From: an uncultured Desulfobacter sp.
GTDB lineage: Bacteria > Desulfobacterota > Desulfobacteria > Desulfobacterales > Desulfobacteraceae
Reading direction: 5' to 3'
NCBI RefSeq assembly: GCF_963665355.1
Contig: NZ_OY762229.1
Coordinates: 1,674,001 to 1,738,000, forward strand
DNA length: 64,000 nucleotides
A program made the position numbers and the translations under genes. Position 1 is the first letter of the stretch; each line of letters starts with the position of its first letter. Shown in pieces: positions 19,454 to 28,554 of the stretch. The notes under the pieces are model-generated. The model made no database searches. It had not been told where the DNA came from and was given only the letters and a program-made list of their open reading frames with translations.

Positions 19454-19577
19454 GTGGTAGGAACTCAATATATTTCCAGGGTAATATTTATTGTGTAATA
19501 TAATACACAAAATTTTTATGAATTCAATAGACAGAATCTGCCTATTACCATATTGGCCCATTCTGCCTATTTCACTG
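19454..19577 (+). other. attI region of the integron
   Basis: This is the 124-bp AT-rich spacer between the intI start and the first cassette. The attI core should lie at its right end, where ...TTTCACTG is joined to ATAGGC of the first (ORF-less) cassette. Because that cassette supplies ATAGGC rather than TTRRRY, the usual GTT of attI is not visible. Imperfect direct repeats CTGCCTATT (19532-19570) may be IntI-binding sites. A cassette promoter was not identified with confidence. Confidence 0.55.
19491..19510. promoter_or_regulatory. Inverted repeat in the intI promoter region
   Basis: TTGTGTA-N6-TACACAA is a perfect 7-bp inverted repeat 38 bp upstream of intI, overlapping an AT-rich TATTATATT sequence that could be the intI -10 box. 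It looks like a dimeric repressor operator but does not resemble a LexA box I know. Confidence 0.35.
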
Positions 19578-19756
19578 ATAGGCTCGCCCGCTGCGCGGAC
19601 GAGCCTATCGGCGGAGCTGAGCAGAACTGCCCCAGCGTCTTGACAGGTTCCGCCTAAAGGCTCCACCTATCAAGACGCTGGAACAGAAATCCGTCTAATA
19701 TTCGGGTTCCGAGCAAGCTCGACCCGAAATTAGACGGATTCTGCTCAGCTCCGCCG
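19578..19756 (+). repeat. ORF-less structured integron cassette, copy 1
   Basis: A 179-bp cassette with no reading frame of its own. It starts with ATAGGC after the attI G. R'' is GCCTATC at 19603 and the 3' end is ...CTCCGCCG. In the excised circle the arms GCCTATCGGCGGAGCTGAGC and their complement would form a perfect 24-bp attC stem. Inside are two long hairpin arms: about 17 bp starting CCAGCGTCTTG, and about 19 bp starting AATCCGTCTAAT and capped by CGAGCAAGCTCG. This copy is identical to the one at 33693. Confidence 0.85.
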
Positions 19757-19776
19757 TTCGATGTGGAAAACAATCA

Positions 19777-20442
19777 ATGAAACATGAAATAAAAGTATTT
19801 GCAGTGGTGGGGACGATTGCAACTATCTGTGTCACAGCAGTGTCCTTATATGCCATTTCAAAAAATGCAGAATGGACCAGTATCGGAATTATTGTTGGTA
19901 TTATCGGCGCCACTATAACCGTCATTATTCCAGTCACTCAACATATTCTTTTCCGATTTAAAGGCAGCTCAGGTGGAAGCAAGGAAATTAACTTTAATAT
20001 AGCTCAAGAGAATTCATCTCAAAATATTGATATAGAAAAAAAGGATGAGTTAATTAATGATAAGGATGCGGAAAAATTATTAATCCAACTAATCATAGAA
20101 CAGCAGAAGCTATTCGTTAGACAGAGTTATGGAGAATCTGCAACTGAATGTTTCACTTGGGATGATTTGGATCGTTTTAAACAGGAAAACACAATAGCTA
20201 AAATTCAGAGAAATCTTGAAGAAAACAACAAATTCAGAGATCTTGTGAGTATGCTCATCGAATTGCCAGATAGAAAGAGAAGAGATATATTTCAAAAAGG
20301 GAAATGTGTATTTAAAAAAAACTGGGGAGAGTTAGGTGAAATAACAATCGCTGGTCAAACTGATGCAGGTCAAAAAACAAAGAAAATGATTGCGGACACT
20401 ATTGTTGAATTAGCGAAAGAGCAAGTCATATTAAGATCATAG
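19777..20442 (+). CDS. Cassette gene: two-helix membrane protein, unknown
   Basis: A 221-residue product with two hydrophobic helices near the N-terminus (about residues 7-25 and 35-57), then a charged cytoplasmic or coiled-coil-rich domain. I do not recognise the family. The gene is AT-rich compared with the backbone. It fills the cassette that begins TTCGAT at 19757, whose attC R'' box ATCGAAC (20443) starts directly after the stop, as in typical cassettes. Ribosome site not obvious; the ATG lies 20 bases after the cassette boundary. Confidence 0.75.
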   Translation: MKHEIKVFAVVGTIATICVTAVSLYAISKNAEWTSIGIIVGIIGATITVIIPVTQHILFRFKGSSGGSKEINFNIAQENSSQNIDIEKKDELINDKDAEKLLIQLIIEQQKLFVRQSYGESATECFTWDDLDRFKQENTIAKIQRNLEENNKFRDLVSMLIELPDRKRRDIFQKGKCVFKKNWGELGEITIAGQTDAGQKTKKMIADTIVELAKEQVILRS

Positions 20443-21878
20443 ATCGAACAAAACGCTGGTCGTGCCCAGATAAATCCGAATCGTTGGGATTCAACCGAAC
20501 AGGATGATGAAATTCGATAATGTTACCCAGTGGGTGCAAGTCCCACATGAACAAAGCGTAGCCGGCAGTTCATTAGTGAAATCCACAGGCAAAACCGGAG
20601 ACGGAGGTCTGAAGCTGGATGGAACAAGATTGCAGGCTCTGCACTGAGCTCCGAAAAATGTATAGTTGTGGTCCATAAGGATAAACCCTGCAATTGCGGG
20701 GGGAAAGCCGACGCATTCCAGCGTGACGGAAGGCAGCAGACTTACAGGCGCTATGGCAAGCCTGTGAGTCACCACCGGGGTCTTCGACCAGGGCATGTTC
20801 TCAAAGGGGTAGCTCGGGAACTGGGGAGGTCCGGATGCCTCCTTTTGCAGAAACGGTGAGGTGGATACCGTCCGGGAGGTAAAACACCTGAGGCATCAGG
20901 AATCTCTCACTCCTGATGCTTGGAACAGAAAAGTGGGGGGCAAAGAAGGTACCGGGGGAGGATAGCTAAAAACGAACGATCCCGGGAAGGACATTCGGAA
21001 GTCTTAGCCGATCATAATACCGATGTACGGGGGACTGAAACCCGAACGGTAAGGCGGGGAAGTGGTGCCCAAAGCGACCCGCTGAAGGAAAGGAGAGGCA
21101 GGGTATAACGTTTTTCCGGCAGGAACTATGGGAGATACACAGAGATCACAAACCATATCAACGGACAGCCGGAAAATTGCGTCGCAGACTGCTATGAAAT
21201 TCAAGGGAAACACAAAAGAAAGGTCAGCCGAAGCCCCACCCATACTGGTGCCGGAGTCGTCGCTTGTCCATATCAGATCAATGGCGAAAGCAAACCGGCA
21301 GATGACGTTTACATCTCTGGCCCACAAAGTTGACCTGTTCCTGCTAAACAAATCGTTTCGACAGTTGCGTAAAAACAGTGCCACCGGAGTGGACAAGGTG
21401 ACGGCGGAAGAATACTCAGCCCACCTTGACGAAAACCTCTATAATCTTTATCTGCGGCTGAAAAGAGGTCAGTACGCAGCGCAGCCGGTGAAACGCATTT
21501 GGATAGACAAGGAAGACGGGACGCAGCGGCCAATAGGCATCACGGCATTGGAGGACAAGATAGTCCAGAAGGCGGTGACTACCATTCTCAGTGAAGTTTA
21601 TGAACCGATATTTCACGACTTTTCCCACGGCTTTCGATCAAAGCACAGCCAACACCTGGCAATTGCTGAGATAAGAGAGAGGTGCTATGCACTGAATACC
21701 AATTGGATTTTAAGCGCAGATATTACCGGACTATTTGATAATATTGACCATAAGCTGCTCCGGGATCTGATTCGAACCCGGGTAAACGACGGGGGAATCC
21801 TGCGGCTGATCGGCAAATGGCTGAAAGCCGGGGTACTTGAGAGCGACATTATAGAGTACCCGGACAAGGGTACGCCTC

Positions 21879-21914
21879 AAGGAGGTTTATGCAAAGCTTT
21901 GCATAAACCTCCTT
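21879..21914. repeat. 36-bp perfect palindrome at the 5' flank of RIT copy 1
   Basis: Between the RT codons for TPQ and the first base of RIT copy 1 lies AAGGAGG, two head-to-head copies of the RIT end (TTATGCAAAG joined to CTTTGCATAA), then CCTCCTT. It is not present on the 3' side of the insertion. A 24-bp version is at 46754-46777 beside RIT copy 3. Confidence 0.85.
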
Positions 21915-22002
21915 ATGCAAAGTAAACGATTATGCAAAGTAAATCGCTAAAGCTGCCAGATTTCCAGCAGCTTCCCTGAATTTACTTTGCATAATATCAC
22001 GA

Positions 22003-23016
22003 CTACTTCAGGCTTGAAAGCCAGTCGAGCAATGCAGCATCCTTGCTCCAATCTGGAAGATTGCTGTCTACCAGATCTGGATAGGCCTTCTCAATAGCCT
22101 GACGTTTCAATTCGGAATCACATTTTGCGTAAATTTCGGTAGTTTTAATATCCTCATGTCCAAGAAAGTCCCGGATGTAGATGAGGCTAACGCCAGCCTG
22201 CAGCAGGTGCATTGCCTTGCTGTGCCGAAACATATGGGGTGTCACTTTCTCCGGCACACTCGCTGATGCCTTTCTTGCTGAGACCACATGCTGAGAGATG
22301 ATGTAAGCGATGCCTTCCTTGGTGAGTTTGTTATGCTGCTTATTGACAAAGAGCGGATAGTCACTTTTCCAATCTTTATCGAGAAAATGCTCCTGGATGT
22401 AATGTTGTAGCAAAGCCAGCGTGTTTTTCATAAGCGGAATTCTGCGCACCTTATTGCCTTTCCCGGTGAGAATAAGCACTGCCGGATTTTCCAGTACAGC
22501 ATCCCGTACCCTGAGCGTGACTAATTCCTGCACCCTGCATCCGGAATCGTAAAGGACGCTCAAAAGCGTCAGGTCTCGTCTGCCTTTTACAGTCATCTTA
22601 TCGGGCTGTGATAATAAATGTTTCATCGCCTCCGGCGTCAGATGCGGTACCGACGGCTTGGATGCCTTCTTGACCGGCAGGGCAATTACCTTTTGGAAAT
22701 GAAGGATTCCCGATGGTTCCTCATACTGTGCATACCTGAAAAAGGAATGTATGGCTGCAAGCCTCTGGTTCCTGGTTGCAATGCTGCATTTACGTTCTTT
22801 TTCAATCCATTCCAGAAAATCAGCTATCATTACATGGGTCAACATGTCCAGATTCAACTTTTCGACGGGTATGTCCTTCTGTTCCTGACAGTAACGGAGC
22901 AACAATTTAAAAGTATCACGGTAGGATGAGATCGTATTGTTACTGGCATTTTTCTGCCGAGGCAGATACACGGACAGGAATCCCGTAAGGTGAATAGCGA
23001 AATCAGTAGGTTTCAT
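22003..23016 (-). CDS. ritC: RIT tyrosine recombinase C (copy 1)
   Basis: About 337 residues from the ATG at 23016 (MKPTDFAIHL; an ATG two codons earlier is also possible). The frame extends further upstream, but these starts lie behind GGAGGGTG and overlap the end of the second recombinase gene. The N-terminal SAM-like core-binding domain shows KNASNNTISSYRDTFKLLLR. The catalytic domain has Arg in DSGCRVQELVTLRV, HxxR in HMFRHSKAMHLL, GH in FLGHEDIKTTE and the nucleophile Tyr in IYAKCD. Third gene of the trio. Confidence 0.9.
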   Translation of the reverse strand: MKPTDFAIHLTGFLSVYLPRQKNASNNTISSYRDTFKLLLRYCQEQKDIPVEKLNLDMLTHVMIADFLEWIEKERKCSIATRNQRLAAIHSFFRYAQYEEPSGILHFQKVIALPVKKASKPSVPHLTPEAMKHLLSQPDKMTVKGRRDLTLLSVLYDSGCRVQELVTLRVRDAVLENPAVLILTGKGNKVRRIPLMKNTLALLQHYIQEHFLDKDWKSDYPLFVNKQHNKLTKEGIAYIISQHVVSARKASASVPEKVTPHMFRHSKAMHLLQAGVSLIYIRDFLGHEDIKTTEIYAKCDSELKRQAIEKAYPDLVDSNLPDWSKDAALLDWLSSLK

Positions 23017-23989
23017 GGACATCACCCTCCAGTCGGGGAATGATATCGGGATAACATCCTTCGAGCTTAATGGATATGTCCGGAAAGATATCAGCCGTAA
23101 GCCTGAGGTAATAGGCTGTTTCCTCAAAGGAATCATGTCCCATATATGTTTTCAGTACAGGAAGATATGCGGCGATGTCTTTTCCTTCCATCACCCATTT
23201 TTTCAAGCATTGGCAGGCATAAGTATGACGAAAATCGTGTACTCTCGGACCTTTTCCCCTCCCGCCATGAGAAATGCCGGCTCTCCACAGGAATCGTCTG
23301 AAATTGTGGTAGATGTTTCCTACAGTCATTGGTTTTCCATTCAGTCCCGGGAAAAACCAATCAGGTCCCTTTGATAGTCTATGCACATTTTCAGAGTAGC
23401 TCCGGCATCGACCTGTAAGCTTGTCTGACATCGCAACCAGACGGCTGTTGTCTTTCTTTGAATGATGAATGCCCAGTATGCCTGCATCTATATCCACATC
23501 TTCTACCTTCAGAAGCCTTGCTTCCGAGGAGCGAAGGCCACAGGCATAAACCATCCGGAAGAATACCGGCATGATGAGATGGCGATATGGACACTCACCG
23601 ACATAGTGACATTGATCTGTCTGATGGAAGAATCGCTGCAGTTCATCTTCCGTATAGATGTGGGGGGCATACTGCTGTGCTGTCGGGTAATAACCTTTTG
23701 GGATGACGTATGCGCCAATCCCAACACCTTCCATATATATGGCAAGCTGCCGCAGCATGGAGGACCTTGCACACTGGTTGGCCTGTGCCTCATAATTCTT
23801 TCTTGAGCACCAATCCAGCACGATTTCCTTTGAAAGGAGCGATGCTTCGGGGTATTTTTCAGCGGTGAAGCAGGAGAACCTTAACAGATGTTCTGCTTCT
23901 GCCTCATATTTATACCCAATCGCTTGCTTCAACTGGACATGGTTTCTGATGTGCTCCGCAAATGGACCTCTGAACAGGTAGTTGCTCAT
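23003..23989 (-). CDS. ritB: RIT tyrosine recombinase B (copy 1)
   Basis: 328 residues from the ATG at 23989, which overlaps the stop of ritA (ATGA). The earlier in-frame start lies inside ritA and is less likely. Catalytic residues are Arg in YACGLRSSEARLL, HxxR in HDFRHTYACQCL, GH in YMGHDSFEETA and Tyr in YYLRL. The middle recombinase contributes to element excision and integration together with its two partners; the division of labour among them is not known to me. Confidence 0.9.
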   Translation of the reverse strand: MSNYLFRGPFAEHIRNHVQLKQAIGYKYEAEAEHLLRFSCFTAEKYPEASLLSKEIVLDWCSRKNYEAQANQCARSSMLRQLAIYMEGVGIGAYVIPKGYYPTAQQYAPHIYTEDELQRFFHQTDQCHYVGECPYRHLIMPVFFRMVYACGLRSSEARLLKVEDVDIDAGILGIHHSKKDNSRLVAMSDKLTGRCRSYSENVHRLSKGPDWFFPGLNGKPMTVGNIYHNFRRFLWRAGISHGGRGKGPRVHDFRHTYACQCLKKWVMEGKDIAAYLPVLKTYMGHDSFEETAYYLRLTADIFPDISIKLEGCYPDIIPRLEGDVHETY

Positions 23990-25215
23990 GAGCCCACCTC
24001 CGGAGTATCCAGGCAACATTCTTTCAGTTTATTGATATCCACCTTCAAGTAAACTGCTGTAGAGTCTGTGTCCGTATGGCCCAGGATATCCGAGATGACA
24101 GCAAGCGGGGTGTCATGCTCAAGCATTCTTGAAGCTGCAGTATGGCGGAGAGAGTGCATGCCACGGTGCTTCTTTAAAGTAGGTAGATGTGCAATCCGCA
24201 TATAGTCACGGATTATCTGATACAGATGATCACCTTCTGAAAAGGGCAGAAATGGCGCCACATGCCTCACAAAAAGAATAGGAGAATTCACTTTTGGCCT
24301 GCCATATTTCAGATAATCAATGACTGCCCATCCAACTTCGGAGGGAATCGGCAGGGTTACTGTCTCTCTTGTTTTTGACTGGGTAAATATCAGGTTTTTC
24401 ATTTCCCAGTGGAAGCAACCGAATGTAAGGTTTTTGATATCAGTGACTCTAAGACCCAACACGCAAGCAAGGAGGATAATGGCATAGTCACGTTTTCCCT
24501 TTGGATTTCCGCGATCAATGGCGCTTATCAGCGCATCCAACTCTTCCTTCGTCCAGACAGATGGGATCCGTGTCTGTTTACGAGCCTGAATCATTGGTGT
24601 CTTCGAAGCCAGATCCGTTTTCAGGATATCCTGCGCCTGCAAATACCTCAAAAAAGAACGTATGGAGCATATGTTCTGTTCGACTGTTTTATAGGTATAT
24701 CCGGCCAGAGTCCGTATATACCCATTGATCATAGGAAGCTCGATTTCATGGCAATCATTGATTCTTTGGGAAACAAGATAATCCATGAAACGCTCAGATT
24801 GATTCACGTAATGATCTACGGTTACTTTGGAATGACCTTTGCGCTCGCAGTACTTTCTAAAACTCGTGCTGATCCCCATGTAATAGGAATCTGTTAGCAA
24901 TTCCCGATGCTTATAGTATCGTCGGAGAACAGTGTGATGGAGCTGGAAGTCTCCAATCATACGGATGATACGGAGTTCCTGCGTATCCTTTTGGGATAGG
25001 GTTTTGTCAAAATCCTTCTCAAGGATCTGATGACTGTGTTCGAGATAGTTGATCCCAAGCTGCTCTGAATAAAAAATCTCCTCCCGTTCCTCAGCGAACT
25101 GATTGATTTTCTTCCAACGGTTGCGGTAAAATCTCATGGAGCCTTCGGTGTAACCGAGCCGCAGTAGCTCCCGCTCTAATTCTTGTAACAGCTCTTTCAA
25201 TGGTTTCTTCTGCAT
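23986..25215 (-). CDS. ritA: RIT tyrosine recombinase A (copy 1)
   Basis: 409 residues, first gene of the trio, starting 138 bp inside the element end with AAGGAG before the ATG. It has a long N-terminal domain (about 200 residues) with two core-binding-like helical parts, then the catalytic domain: Arg in CVLGLRVTDIKNL, HxxR in HSLRHTAASRML, GH in ILGHTDTDST and Tyr in VYLKVD. Intact. Confidence 0.9.
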   Translation of the reverse strand: MQKKPLKELLQELERELLRLGYTEGSMRFYRNRWKKINQFAEEREEIFYSEQLGINYLEHSHQILEKDFDKTLSQKDTQELRIIRMIGDFQLHHTVLRRYYKHRELLTDSYYMGISTSFRKYCERKGHSKVTVDHYVNQSERFMDYLVSQRINDCHEIELPMINGYIRTLAGYTYKTVEQNICSIRSFLRYLQAQDILKTDLASKTPMIQARKQTRIPSVWTKEELDALISAIDRGNPKGKRDYAIILLACVLGLRVTDIKNLTFGCFHWEMKNLIFTQSKTRETVTLPIPSEVGWAVIDYLKYGRPKVNSPILFVRHVAPFLPFSEGDHLYQIIRDYMRIAHLPTLKKHRGMHSLRHTAASRMLEHDTPLAVISDILGHTDTDSTAVYLKVDINKLKECCLDTPEVGS

Positions 25216-26314
25216 AAAAACGTCTCCTTCAATGATTTTGTTAGCTTTTGATCGCTCATCATTAGCGGAGATTATGCGAAGTAAATCAACGAGAAGCCCT
25301 TGAATTGCTAGAAATTTTGCGGGTTACTTTGCATAATTACTTTCTTTGCATAAGGCGGCGTGATTTCACCGATACTCAGCAATATCTTCCTGCACTACGT
25401 GCTGGACGACTGGTTTGCAAAAGAGGTTCAACCTCGGTTGACGGGTAAAAGCTTTCTGATCAGGTTTGCCGATGATTTCATCGTTGGACTTCAACTGGAA
25501 TCAGATGCCAAGAGGTTGTTGGAGGTACTGCCAAAGCGGTTCAAGCGCCACTCTCTTGAGCTTCACCCGAAAAAGACACGCCTGATTGCATTCGGGAAAC
25601 CGGCCCGGAAAGGAAAACCACAGGGGACGTTTGACTTCCTCGGGTTTACATACTACTGGGGCAGAAGCCTTAAAGGCAACTGGGTGATCAAAAAGAAAAC
25701 CGCCCGTAAAAGGCGCAATCGGTTCATGCGGATGCTGTGGAGCTGGTGCAAAGAGCACAGGCATGACTCCATACGAAGTCAGCAGGAAACGTTGTGCAGC
25801 AAGCTAATGGGATTTTATCAATACTTCGGAGTACGGAGCAATTTTAAGGTGCTGGAGGTGGTGTATGAATACGCTGCCTCAGCGTGGAAACATTGGCTTG
25901 GCCAAAGGCATAGAAACGGGAGATTGAGCTATAAAAAGTTCAGCAGGTTTCTTACCGGATATCCCCTGCCTAGGCCCCGGATTGTTCACAATATCTGAAA
26001 GGCTGCAAGGGCAGCAAAGTTATGCGCCAATCGGGGTGTCGCCTGATTGGTCGATGGCTCGGTAAAAGGGCCGGAGTCGAGGAACCGTATGAGGGAAATC
26101 TTCACGTACGGGTCTGTGGGGAGGGCGTCGGGTAACCGATGCCTTTACCCGGAAGAGGGACCAGGCTTACAGAGCGGCCTTTCGGAAGTGCCTGGTTCAG
26201 GAAAATTAGTCTTTTTATCGGAGCTTTTAGGGTCAAAAGCCTGGCCCCTCAGCTCCCCGTTGTGCTTTAAAGAGAGAGCTCTATTTACCTAATTTTTAAG
26301 CGTTTATTTTATCA

Positions 26315-27040
26315 ATGGGCAATAGTAAAAAATATAAAAATAAACTATGCGCATTCTGTCGCAATGAAAGATCATTTACAGGGGATCATATATTTCCTAG
26401 AAAGTTTTTTGCAGAAAAGGACCGCAATAATTTACCCCAAGCCCCTGTATGTAAAAGGTGCAATGTAAAAAAATCTAAGCTGGAGTTGTATATTTCGACT
26501 GTTTTACCATTTGGTGGTCATCATTATAACGCCTTGGATGAATTATCGAACCAGGTCCCAAAACGATTAAATAAAAATCATAAATTACATCAAGAAATTA
26601 GAACATCTCAACAAAATATATATTATAGAACGGAGAATGGCTCCACAATCAAAGCCATGGCAATAGATTTCGATTCCGAAAATATTTATGAATTTTCAAG
26701 GTATGCTGTAAAAGGGTTGATGTGGAAACATTGGGGCAAATATTTACCCCTTTCCCATTCAGTAAAAGCCTTTAGCCCAAGCGAGAAAGGTGTCCTTTTT
26801 ACAGAAAAATTATTTAGCTCTATCCAAACTGATTTAACGGTTGATGTCAGACTTGGGATTGATACAATTAAGTATAGCGGTAAAATGCAAAATTATGATG
26901 AAAATGATATCTCAGTATGGAAGATTTATTTCTTTGGTGGAATTCAGGTAGCCTTTAAGAGTGAGGCCGTCATTGTCCCAGATAGCTATATATCGGTTAT
27001 CACAGGACCTCCCGAACTTTTAGATAGATATATTTCCTGA
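26315..27040 (+). CDS. Cassette gene: HNH-endonuclease-like protein
   Basis: A 241-residue protein whose N-terminal 55 residues form an HNH-like zinc fold: CAFC near residue 12, GDHIFPRKF, then CKRCNVKKS with the usual asparagine. This is the pattern of HNH nucleases of the five-methylcytosine-restriction/colicin type, though some such proteins have other roles. The remaining 185 residues are unrecognised. The cassette starts TTGTGC (26260) and its attC begins GCACAAC (27059). AT-rich. Possible defence or DNA-processing cargo. Confidence 0.65.
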   Translation: MGNSKKYKNKLCAFCRNERSFTGDHIFPRKFFAEKDRNNLPQAPVCKRCNVKKSKLELYISTVLPFGGHHYNALDELSNQVPKRLNKNHKLHQEIRTSQQNIYYRTENGSTIKAMAIDFDSENIYEFSRYAVKGLMWKHWGKYLPLSHSVKAFSPSEKGVLFTEKLFSSIQTDLTVDVRLGIDTIKYSGKMQNYDENDISVWKIYFFGGIQVAFKSEAVIVPDSYISVITGPPELLDRYIS

Positions 27041-27058
27041 TTGGTAACAAAGAATATT

Positions 27059-27181
27059 GCACAACAAAACGCTGCAGGCCGACCCGGAGAGCTAGCGGCT
27101 TTTTGAAATCTCTTGGTTTTTGAAAAGAATTTAATTTGGGGGAAGTACTCGGTTGTAGTCTCCGGGCGGCTGAGCTCCCCG
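27059..27181 (+). repeat. attC site of the HNH cassette
   Basis: A 123-bp attC running from R'' GCACAAC to the G at 27181. The arms GGCCGACCCGGAGAGCTAG and TCTCCGGGCGGCTGAGCTCC pair with the extrahelical-base pattern of attC sites. The centre is a long variable structure. The neighbouring cassette supplies ATAGGC instead of TTRRRY. Confidence 0.8.
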
Positions 27182-27360
27182 ATAGGCTCGCCCGCTGCGC
27201 GGACGAGCCTATCGGCGGAGCTGAGCAGAACTGCCCCAGCGGCTTGACAGGTTCCGCCTAAAGGCTTCACCTATCAAGCCGCTGGAACAGAAATTTGTCT
27301 AATATTCGGATTTCGAGCAAGCTCGATCCGAAATTAGACAGATTCTGCTCAGCTCCGCCG
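27182..27360 (+). repeat. ORF-less structured integron cassette, copy 2 (diverged)
   Basis: Also 179 bp, with R'' GCCTATC at 27207. It differs from copies 1 and 3 at nine positions: three base pairs change on both sides (T-A to G-C, C-G to T-A, G-C to A-T), one C-G becomes a T-G wobble, and two changes fall in a loop and a bulge. No change breaks a stem. This covariation supports the proposed two-arm fold. Confidence 0.85.
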
Positions 27361-27453
27361 TTGGCGATCAAAGATGATAGGACATGAGATTGTTTACCAA
27401 AAATAATAATTTCGATAGAAATAAAATCGTAAATCATATTTTTGAGGTGGGAT

Positions 27454-27960
27454 ATGTATAGTGAATTGATAGCTGGGCTAGGAGTTATCGCGTCTATTGT
27501 AACTGCATATCATACGGCTAAATTTGTTTTTAATTCCGAGATAAAGAAAAGCAAATCATTGTTAATGTCAGCATGCTTGAGATTCTACTGTGCTTCTGCA
27601 GGTTGTGTTGAGAATGGAGTTATAAGATCAGATAATATCGCAAGAGATATATACATATCAGAGCTAAAAGATATTAAAAGGATAATAGAATCTTTTCTTG
27701 GAACTCAATACTATTCTGAATATTATCTAAAAATACCTGAAGCAAGTATAATTGCGACGCAATTAAATCATGAAATATACTATCATGAAAAAATTGATAA
27801 GAAATTCGGCTTGAATTTGAAAACCATTCAAATGTTTAGTCAAATGCATGAAAAACTAATTAATGATAATTTAAAAGATGATGAAATTTTTTCGAATGAG
27901 TTGAAGGCAATTAAAAGTGCGTTCGACGAAAAAATCGCAGCTATGAAAAGCGACAAATAG
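27454..27960 (+). CDS. Cassette gene: unknown 168-aa protein with one membrane helix
   Basis: The ATG at 27454 follows GAGGTGGGAT and is preferred over an upstream TTG. One hydrophobic segment (about residues 3-21) suggests an N-terminal anchor. The rest is charged and helical, ending in a lysine-rich tail. No family recognised. The cassette begins TTGGCG and its attC R'' is CGCCAAC (28030). Confidence 0.7.
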   Translation: MYSELIAGLGVIASIVTAYHTAKFVFNSEIKKSKSLLMSACLRFYCASAGCVENGVIRSDNIARDIYISELKDIKRIIESFLGTQYYSEYYLKIPEASIIATQLNHEIYYHEKIDKKFGLNLKTIQMFSQMHEKLINDNLKDDEIFSNELKAIKSAFDEKIAAMKSDK

Positions 27961-28029
27961 TCTAGTTCGTATTCCCTCCATGATGAAAGCGCTTAAAATT
28001 TAAGTTATTGTATTTTATATAAATAATTA

Positions 28030-28087
28030 CGCCAACAACTCGTTCCAGCGGAAGCCGCGAACAGCGCGGCTTCCGCTGAACTCCACG
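28030..28087 (+). repeat. attC site (58 bp)
   Basis: A compact, canonical attC: R'' CGCCAAC, L''-like AACTCGTTCC, the stem AGCGGAAGCCGCG/CGCGGCTTCCGCT around a short loop, then GAACTCCACG before the next cassette's TTCGGT. R'' complements the TTGGCG at the left end of its own cassette. Confidence 0.9.
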
Positions 28088-28115
28088 TTCGGTTAATTAA
28101 GATAAGGAAGTAAAG

Positions 28116-28541
28116 ATGAAAAAAATATTAATTTCTATCTGTATCTTGTTGATATGGACCAGCGCTTTCGCGATGCCAGACACTCCTGAAAATAGAGAGA
28201 GAGAGGCTGTCAAATACCTTCAAACTACACCACCAGAAAATTTGTTCCGTGATATGGCCGAGAAAGTTTCAATGCAGTTACCGGAAGAACAGCGGGATGC
28301 ATTTAAGGCCACGCTAACTAAAAATCTCGATATAGAGGCACTCAGTGCAGCTATGCGGGGAGCAATGGTTAAATATTTTTCTGCGGACGAATTATCTGCT
28401 CTTGCAGATTTCTATGGATCTCCAGTTGGCAAGTCTGCAATGAGCAAGTTTGGCCCATACATGGCAGAGATGATGCCAGCCATGCAGGCAGAAATGGCAA
28501 AAGCCATACAGAAGACTCAGGCCGAATTTTCGGCTAAATAG
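28116..28541 (+). CDS. Cassette gene: exported DUF2059-type protein
   Basis: A 141-residue protein with a Sec signal peptide (MKKILISICILLIWTSAFA). The DUF2059-like helical domain shows AAMRGAMVKYFSADELSALADFYGSPVGKSAMSKF with the conserved F(s/t)xxEl..l..Fy.s..G pattern. It is presumably periplasmic; function of the family is unknown. RBS GGAAG precedes the ATG. The stop lies 9 bp before the R'' box ACCGAA, which is split by intron A1. Confidence 0.8.
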   Translation: MKKILISICILLIWTSAFAMPDTPENREREAVKYLQTTPPENLFRDMAEKVSMQLPEEQRDAFKATLTKNLDIEALSAAMRGAMVKYFSADELSALADFYGSPVGKSAMSKFGPYMAEMMPAMQAEMAKAIQKTQAEFSAK

Positions 28542-28554
28542 CTGGTAGGACCGA

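Larger units (their letters stand above)
21913..25353 (-). mobile_element. RIT element copy 1 (recombinase in trio), 3441 bp
   Basis: The ends are TTATGCAAAG and CTTTGCATAA, with three overlapping, coupled tyrosine recombinase genes between. Each end holds three copies of a 14-bp motif TTATGCAAAGTAAA (one or more imperfect), two in one direction and one inverted, around a short palindrome. It is inserted between the codons for TPQ and GG of the intron B RT, in opposite orientation to that gene. Length is identical to copies 2 and 3, and I saw only one silent difference among them (near 24180). Confidence 0.9.
21128..25998 (+). pseudogene. Group II intron B reverse transcriptase, split by RIT copy 1
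   Basis: The N-terminal half (21128-21880) covers RT blocks 0-4 (TGVDKVTAEEY, RPIGITALEDKIVQKAV, SHGFRSKHSQH) and stops within GTPQGG. The C-terminal half (25354-25998) resumes at GGVISPILSN and contains the catalytic FADD (LIRFADDFIVG) and the maturase/GIIM region. The two halves fit together exactly if the RIT and its 32-bp left flank are removed, so this was one intact RT. As it stands no functional RT is made. Confidence 0.85.
20462..26148 (+). mobile_element. Group II intron B in an attC, carrying RIT copy 1
   Basis: The intron begins GTGCCCAG, the usual GUGYG-like 5' end. It has a long structured RNA part (20462-21127), an RT reading frame split by RIT copy 1, and a domain V-like hairpin near 26078-26120 (GAGGAACCGTATGAGGG ... 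CACGTACGGGTCT), then a domain VI-like stem ending TTTAC at about 26148. The 5' end is set by the GTG start. The 3' end was chosen because joining exons there restores an attC stem; it may be off by a few bases. It lies on the plus strand, like the cassette genes. Confidence 0.8.
20443..26259 (+). repeat. attC site split by group II intron B
   Basis: The R'' box ATCGAAC (20443-20449) is complementary to the TTCGAT at the left end of its cassette, and the 3' part ends ...CAGCTCCCCG at 26259. Intron B (20462-26148) lies inside it. Removing the intron rejoins TGGTC to CCGGAAGAGGGACCA, restoring a hairpin (TGGTCCC/GGGACCA) in the attC variable terminal structure. The right part closely resembles the attC at 47934-48054. 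Confidence 0.75.

Noticed and set aside
19454-19666. An N-terminal extension of IntI starting at 19666 ([14 protein letters not shown]...)
   Set aside because: The same minus-strand peptide also appears at 26986-27270 and 33335-33781, in each case read from the ORF-less structured cassette. It is a by-product of that repeat, and the ATG at 19453 gives a normal integrase start.
22003-25215. A Tn554-like TnpA/TnpB/TnpC unit
   Set aside because: All three genes encode full tyrosine recombinases with R, HxxR, GH and Y residues. Tn554 TnpC is a small non-recombinase protein. The trio fits RIT elements better.
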